Shown here piece after piece: positions 25,620 to 28,482 of a stretch of DNA of 28,482 nucleotides. Origin of the DNA: Prevotellaceae bacterium UBA4372 (lineage in GTDB: Bacteria > Bacteroidota > Bacteroidia > Bacteroidales > Bacteroidaceae); assembly GCA_002391275.1 (NCBI GenBank), contig DGSC01000034.1:1-28482 (forward strand), read 5' to 3'. Position 1 is the stretch's first letter; each line of letters starts with the position of its first letter. The notes beneath the pieces are model-generated. The model was not told the origin of the DNA. It ran no database searches and was given only the letters and a program-made list of their open reading frames with translations. The position numbers and the translations under genes were made by a program.

Positions 25620-26099
25620 TCAGTCGTGCAGAACGCCGTCAGCTCTGAGTCGGGCCTGCAATTCGCTGCGGAGCACACGAACGGTGATGCGATACATCTT
25701 CTCGGATTTGGTCTTGGTCTTCACCGAGGAACCACGACGCTTGTCTTCGAGAGAGACATACTTCAGGTACTCGCCCTTATCCATGAAGAAGATGTTGAAG
25801 TACTGGGCATACTTCTCACGGGCATTAACCTCGGGCACGAGCGGACGCATGTCGCAACCGGCTTTGCCGCCACGAATACCTGTGAAGAGCACGGCATTGA
25901 CGGCATTCTTCTTGGCCTGCTCAATAGCATCCGTACGATTACGGCCTGCACCAAGCACACGAACCGTCTGAGAACCGTCGAGCTCCACGCCGAGACATTC
26001 AACCTGCATTCCAAGTTGGGATGCATTCATCTGAGCCTGAGCGGGTGTGGCTAAAGCCAGGAAACCGCCAGTCAAGAGGGTTAAAACGATCTTTTTCAT
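25620..26099 (-). CDS. Small exported protein, paralog of cluster gene 4 (cluster gene 2)
   Basis: The 159-residue product has a signal peptide ending at AQA/Q (residue 22). The mature part aligns from about residue 41 with the 163-residue protein encoded at 23330-23821: DGSQTVRVLG, AIEQAKKNAVNAVLFTGIRGG, RPLVPE, a FF pair before KGEYLKYVSLED, and a closing LRSELQARLRADGV. It carries two Cys (residues 35 and 82) that the paralog lacks at those positions, so an internal disulfide is possible. The beta-barrel gene 26122-26691 lies 22 bp upstream and the 544-residue gene 70 bp downstream. Confidence 0.8.
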   Translation of the reverse strand: MKKIVLTLLTGGFLALATPAQAQMNASQLGMQVECLGVELDGSQTVRVLGAGRNRTDAIEQAKKNAVNAVLFTGIRGGKAGCDMRPLVPEVNAREKYAQYFNIFFMDKGEYLKYVSLEDKRRGSSVKTKTKSEKMYRITVRVLRSELQARLRADGVLHD

Positions 26100-26121
26100 A
26101 ATTCAATTTAAGTTGATTGTT

Positions 26122-26691
26122 TCAGAATTCGTAACCAAGTTTCAACGCAAGGAAGTTTACGCCTGTAGAATAGACCGGGCGGAAAACATCCACATAGCCG
26201 ATAGTATAGTTGAGACCGATAAGGAAACTGCTGCGAGGCTGACCTATGCGCAAACCTATCGTGGGCGAGAGGAAGAAGCCGTCGCCTAATGCTGTTCCCA
26301 GATTAACAGACCAATAGGGAACAAATTCACGGCTCTCGTGAGAGATGATGTTACCTCTTGCATTCAAGAAAATAGGCACCGTCACAACTTCTTTGCCGGG
26401 ACGGACTTCGTCGTTGCCGCTGAAATTGCCCTTGATGCCGATACCAAGACCTACACGCAAAAACTCGTTGAAACGATAACCACCGGTAAATGTGAGATCG
26501 CCATACCATAAATTCGTATTGCTGAAATGAAGGCTACTGCCTACACTTCCTTCGGCGGCACACCAGAAGCCGGCATCGCGAACGGAATAGTCGACATATT
26601 TTGCACGATTAGGAACCTCGGGCAAACGAACCTGGGCAAAAGCGCCCATAGACAATGTGGCGAGAAGTACCACGAACAATAATTTCTTCAT
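26122..26691 (-). CDS. Small outer-membrane beta-barrel protein, first gene of the exported cluster
   Basis: The 189-residue protein has a signal peptide ending at GAFA/Q (residue 19). It then shows alternating beta-strands with aromatic girdles and Gly turns (LWYGDLTFTGGYRFNEFLRVGLGIGIKG, LSPTIGLRIG, FLIGLNYTIGY) and ends LALKLGYEF with the C-terminal Phe of outer-membrane barrels. It is probably an eight-strand barrel of the porin/OMP_b-brl type. It leads the cluster and has a -33/-7 promoter about 85 bp upstream. Confidence 0.85.
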   Translation of the reverse strand: MKKLLFVVLLATLSMGAFAQVRLPEVPNRAKYVDYSVRDAGFWCAAEGSVGSSLHFSNTNLWYGDLTFTGGYRFNEFLRVGLGIGIKGNFSGNDEVRPGKEVVTVPIFLNARGNIISHESREFVPYWSVNLGTALGDGFFLSPTIGLRIGQPRSSFLIGLNYTIGYVDVFRPVYSTGVNFLALKLGYEF

Positions 26692-26775
26692 ATCTTTAAT
26701 CTTTAAAATGTTTTGTGGACTTTATATACCTACGGAACCAATTATAAATTAGCGTTAAAAACATTAGTTTCGACT

Positions 26776-26805
26776 GCAAATATAACAATGTTTACAAATT
26801 AACAA
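26776..26805 (-). promoter_or_regulatory. Promoter of the exported cluster
   Basis: The minus strand reads TTG (26805-26803), then 18 nt, then TATATTTGC (26784-26776). It predicts a leader of about 80 nt before the ATG at 26691. A second box further upstream (26994-27024) might also feed the cluster. Confidence 0.6.
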
Positions 26806-26867
26806 GTAAATATGGTTAAAAAATGAATAAATATGTAACATTTTTCATATATTGCCTAATGAAATAT

Positions 26868-26988
26868 CGAAAAAAAGCCTTATTTAGAGCTAATTTACCA
26901 GGCTTAGCCACGGACATTTTTCAGCTGGAAATAAATAACGGAACAGAATAGTTGATTTTATCATACGCATAGTTTTATTCTTTATCAA
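26868..26988 (-). ncRNA. Candidate ~120-nt small RNA with its own promoter and terminator
   Basis: A full promoter (26994-27024) is followed on the same strand, about 85 nt later, by an intrinsic-terminator-like hairpin (26875-26905) and seven T. No start codon opens an ORF of useful length between them. This arrangement fits a short independent transcript. It could also be a leader with an attenuator for the exported cluster, whose first ATG lies about 180 nt further on. Confidence 0.35.
26870..26905 (-). terminator. Terminator-like hairpin with T7 tail
   Basis: The minus strand reads AAGCCT (26905-26900), a loop containing TTAG/CTAA, AGGCTT (26880-26875), then a T-run to 26870. It lies between the 26994-27024 promoter and the exported-cluster promoter, so it would separate them. 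Confidence 0.5.
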
Positions 26989-26993
26989 GGCCA

Positions 26994-27024
26994 CAAAGAT
27001 AAGTCATCCTTCAAAAAGCTGCAA
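26994..27024 (-). promoter_or_regulatory. Second minus-strand promoter in the gap
   Basis: The minus strand reads TTG (27024-27022), 20 nt, then TATCTTTG (27001-26994), a close match to the Bacteroidetes consensus. It faces the terminator at 26870-26905. Confidence 0.5.
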
Positions 27025-27037
27025 GAAGAATAGGAGT

Positions 27038-27074
27038 CCATTTGCCAATCCATTTATACCCATTTAGTCCATTT
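27038..27074. repeat. Four spaced CCATTT motifs
   Basis: CCATTT occurs at 27038, 27050, 27060 and 27069, with starts 12, 10 and 9 bp apart, just upstream of the 26994-27024 promoter as read on the minus strand (AAATGG). Such helical-turn spacing could be a binding-site cluster. Chance in AT-rich DNA is not excluded. Confidence 0.35.
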
Positions 27075-27200
27075 CCCGTCCAAATCATATAACTCGCTCA
27101 TATTCAAAGCGCCACAAAAAGGCAAAAAAACATCATTTAATTGGACAACTTGGGGCGAAAACAACGATGGATGCGTGATTTTACGGAGATGAAATCTGTT

Positions 27201-27236
27201 AGAAACAAAAAAGAGCGCGCAATCGCACGCTCTTTT
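27201..27236 (-). terminator. Intrinsic terminator with T6GTTTC tail
   Basis: AAAAGAGCG (27209-27217) pairs with CGCTCTTTT (27228-27236). On the minus strand it is followed by TTTTTTGTTTC. It lies 220 nt beyond the nearest minus-strand gene, which already has a terminator of its own, so it may end a separate small transcript. Confidence 0.75.
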
Positions 27237-27370
27237 CAGCTGATATTAGCTTCTTTTCTCTGGAAGGCAACAAAGGCTTTTGCCAGCTAATCTGTCATTG
27301 CCTTAATGCTTCGAAGATACGAAGACGTCGTTGCATGAGTTTTGCAACACTGACGGAACAGCGGTCTTCG
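27237..27370 (-). ncRNA. Structured region between two minus-strand terminators, possible small RNA
   Basis: Several complementary segments are packed here. On the minus strand these are GTTGCA/TGCAAC, CTTCG/CGAAG, AAGGCAA/TTGCCTT and ATTAGCT/AGCTAAT, the last enclosing CTGG/CCAG. The region ends at the 27201-27236 terminator. I find no TAnnTTTG promoter in front of it, so it could instead be a processed read-through product of the barrel gene at 27457. Confidence 0.3.
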
Positions 27371-27435
27371 GAAACAAAAAAAGGCAATAAAATATCCGCA
27401 GCGGCACGCTGTGCCAACGGATATTTTATTGCCTT
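27371..27435 (-). terminator. Long-stem terminator of the beta-barrel gene
   Basis: AAGGCAATAAAATATCCG (27381-27398) is perfectly complementary over 18 bp to the arm at 27418-27435. The loop has an inner GGCAC/GTGCC stem. On the minus strand TTTTTTTGTTTC follows. It begins 22 nt after the stop codon at 27457. Confidence 0.9.
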
Positions 27436-27456
27436 AAGGATTAATTCATCAAATAT

Positions 27457-27987
27457 TTAGAAGGTGTAATAGAAACCGACCTGCCCGATGGTGTTGTTGA
27501 CATCAAGACCGAAGTGGTTGTAGTTCTCGGCATGACGGTAGCCAAAGTAGCCGGTTGTTCCTACGAAACTGACATGGTCAGTGATAGCGAAAGCTACGCC
27601 AGGACGCAGACCTACGTGCCAGATGGTATTAGGATCTAAGTCCTCGACCTTCTCAACACCGACGCCGAAGCCGCCGTCAACGAAGAAGCTGGCAATGCCG
27701 GCTTTAGCATAAGTGTAACGTACATAGGGCGAAAGAGTAAGACCTACAGTACCTACCGTATTCCCCACCTTAGGATTAGTCGAGGTGTAATTGAGATCAA
27801 GAGCCAAGGCTATTGTCCACTTGTCGCTCAAGTTGTAACCAAATTCAGGAGCAACTTTGAAATAAGTAGTCGAACCTACGTTCTTCTGATCCTTGTAATC
27901 GAAACCTAATGCACCGCCAAGCCAAGCCTGAGCGTTCGCACTTAAAGAGGCTACTGCGAAAGCAGCCATTAACATAAGTTTTTTCAT
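27457..27987 (-). CDS. Outer-membrane beta-barrel (porin-family) protein
   Basis: The 176-residue protein starts with MKKLMLMAAFAVASLSANAQ, a signal peptide cleaved near residue 19. The mature part is a string of amphipathic beta-strands (FKVAPEFGYNLSDKWTIALALDLNY, LTLSPYVRYTY, ASFFVDGGFGVGVE, VGLRPGVAFAITDHVSFVGTTGYFGYRH) and ends GQVGFYYTF with the terminal Phe used for outer-membrane insertion. It resembles the OMP_b-brl/OmpW-like small barrels of Bacteroidetes. It is monocistronic: a full promoter lies upstream and an 18-bp-stem terminator directly follows. Function unknown beyond envelope location. Confidence 0.87.
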   Translation of the reverse strand: MKKLMLMAAFAVASLSANAQAWLGGALGFDYKDQKNVGSTTYFKVAPEFGYNLSDKWTIALALDLNYTSTNPKVGNTVGTVGLTLSPYVRYTYAKAGIASFFVDGGFGVGVEKVEDLDPNTIWHVGLRPGVAFAITDHVSFVGTTGYFGYRHAENYNHFGLDVNNTIGQVGFYYTF

Positions 27988-28054
27988 CTTAAGTTAAAAT
28001 CACTTTTACCTTTCCTACTCTGTCCTGGGTTTTCGGATACTCCCTTTTTGCGAT

Positions 28055-28085
28055 GCAAAGGTAGGCATTTTATGAACCACAGCAA
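28055..28085 (-). promoter_or_regulatory. Promoter of the 176-residue barrel gene
   Basis: The minus strand reads TTG (28085-28083), 19 nt, then TACCTTTGC (28063-28055). The expected leader is about 60 nt. Confidence 0.75.
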
Positions 28086-28191
28086 AAAAAAATTCCCGAA
28101 AAGACCTCAGACAAAGAGTTTCTGACATAAGTATCAGACTTATGAAACAAAAAACGAAACCCATTTTACAGAATTGGCCAAAAGCCCAAAA

Positions 28192-28229
28192 CAAAAAAGC
28201 CTTGACAGACTGTGAGTCTATCAAGGCTT
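28192..28229 (-). terminator. Terminator of tRNA-Phe
   Basis: AAGCCTTGA (28197-28205) pairs with TCAAGGCTT (28221-28229), with an inner AGACT/AGTCT stem. On the minus strand TTTTTTGTTTTG follows. The hairpin starts two bases after the mature tRNA 3' end. Confidence 0.88.
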
Positions 28230-28230
28230 G

Positions 28231-28303
28231 TGGTGTCACCAGGAATCGAACCGGGGACACAAGGATTTTCAGTCCTTTGCTCTACCAACTGAGCTATGAC
28301 ACC
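28231..28303 (-). tRNA. tRNA-Phe (anticodon GAA)
   Basis: On the minus strand GGTGTCA (28303-28297) pairs with TGACACC (28238-28232). The anticodon arm is AAGGA-CTGAAAA-TCCTT, giving GAA. The T-arm loop is GGTTCGATTCC-like. The bases after the discriminator A read CAA, so CCA is not encoded, unlike the tRNA-His in this window. Confidence 0.96.
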
Positions 28304-28338
28304 ATCGTTGTAGTGCTTTACCTCTCGGTTTTGCGGGT

Positions 28339-28370
28339 GCAAAGGTAAATGTTTATTTTGATTCCGGCAA
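28339..28370 (-). promoter_or_regulatory. Promoter of tRNA-Phe
   Basis: The minus strand reads TTG (28370-28368), 20 nt, then TACCTTTGC (28347-28339), about 36 nt before the tRNA 5' end. Confidence 0.78.
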
Positions 28371-28441
28371 ATAATTAGCGAAAAATATTTGTTTTGCCTT
28401 AAAAAAATATGATTTCATTCATACATATAATAAAAATATTA

Positions 28442-28450
28442 TAACTTTGC
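28442..28450 (+). promoter_or_regulatory. -7 box of the rightward tRNA at the window end
   Basis: TAACTTTGC matches TAnnTTTG and lies 10 nt before the apparent tRNA start at 28461. The -33 region is AT-rich without a clear TTG. Confidence 0.6.
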
Positions 28451-28460
28451 ACCCGCTAAT

Positions 28461-28482
28461 CGGAAAGTAGCGCAGTTGGTAG
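28461..28482 (+). tRNA. Partial tRNA, probably Pro, cut by the window end
   Basis: The last 22 bases read as a tRNA 5' half: a 7-nt acceptor strand starting with C, then TAGCGCAGTTGGTAG typical of a D-arm. A first base C with a GTAGCGCAG D-stem is usual for tRNA-Pro. The anticodon is outside the window. Confidence 0.65.

Noticed and set aside
21430..26691. Prophage or integrative element for the exported cluster
   Set aside because: No integrase, transposase, relaxase, attachment repeat or composition break was seen; flanks are ordinary chromosomal genes.
28126..28144. CATAAGT/ACTTATG hairpin
   Set aside because: Only 7 bp, AT-rich and without a U-tract; likely chance in an AT-rich gap.

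Overview
The window looks like a chromosomal segment of a Bacteroidales bacterium, most likely Prevotella-like. Supporting signs are repeated promoters of the Bacteroidetes type (TTG, about 19-21 nt, then TAnnTTTG), a five-repeat DUF349 protein, a PorE-like lipoprotein (TPR, PD40, OmpA), a large bacterial alpha-2-macroglobulin, LpxB (a Gram-negative outer membrane) and a DUF6175-like protein. This placement is inferred from gene content and promoters, not from a marker-gene search.

Layout. Positions 1-10155 read rightward: the 3' part of an M20C dipeptidase (pepD), a 1904-residue alpha-2-macroglobulin-like protein, then surE, lpxB and pyrH, closely spaced and possibly cotranscribed. A 575-bp convergent gap (10156-10730) holds three strong hairpins and no gene. 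Positions 10731-18452 read leftward: a DUF349 protein, a CorA-type transporter, a PorE-like OmpA lipoprotein and DNA topoisomerase III. Positions 18610-21253 read rightward: a secreted histidine phosphatase, tRNA-His(GTG) with a clear terminator, an array of 22-bp direct repeats, and an AlbA_2 (Schlafen-type) protein whose promoter abuts its start codon. Positions 21430-26691 read leftward and form a six-gene cluster in which every product has a signal peptide. Next come a 765-bp gap with small-RNA candidates, an outer-membrane beta-barrel gene (27457-27987, minus), tRNA-Phe(GAA) (minus) and the start of a rightward tRNA, probably Pro, cut by the window end.

How the genes fit together. Much of the window concerns the cell envelope: lipid A synthesis (lpxB), a periplasmic macroglobulin, a PorE-like lipoprotein, beta-barrels, CorA and a secreted phosphatase. 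The least explained part is the six-gene exported cluster. It encodes two beta-barrel proteins, two small paralogous periplasmic proteins, a DUF6175-like protein and a 313-residue protein. It has its own promoter(s) and terminator, and an internal hairpin that may uncouple expression of its two halves. It is the best candidate here for an undescribed multi-component envelope system, but its function cannot be read from the sequence.
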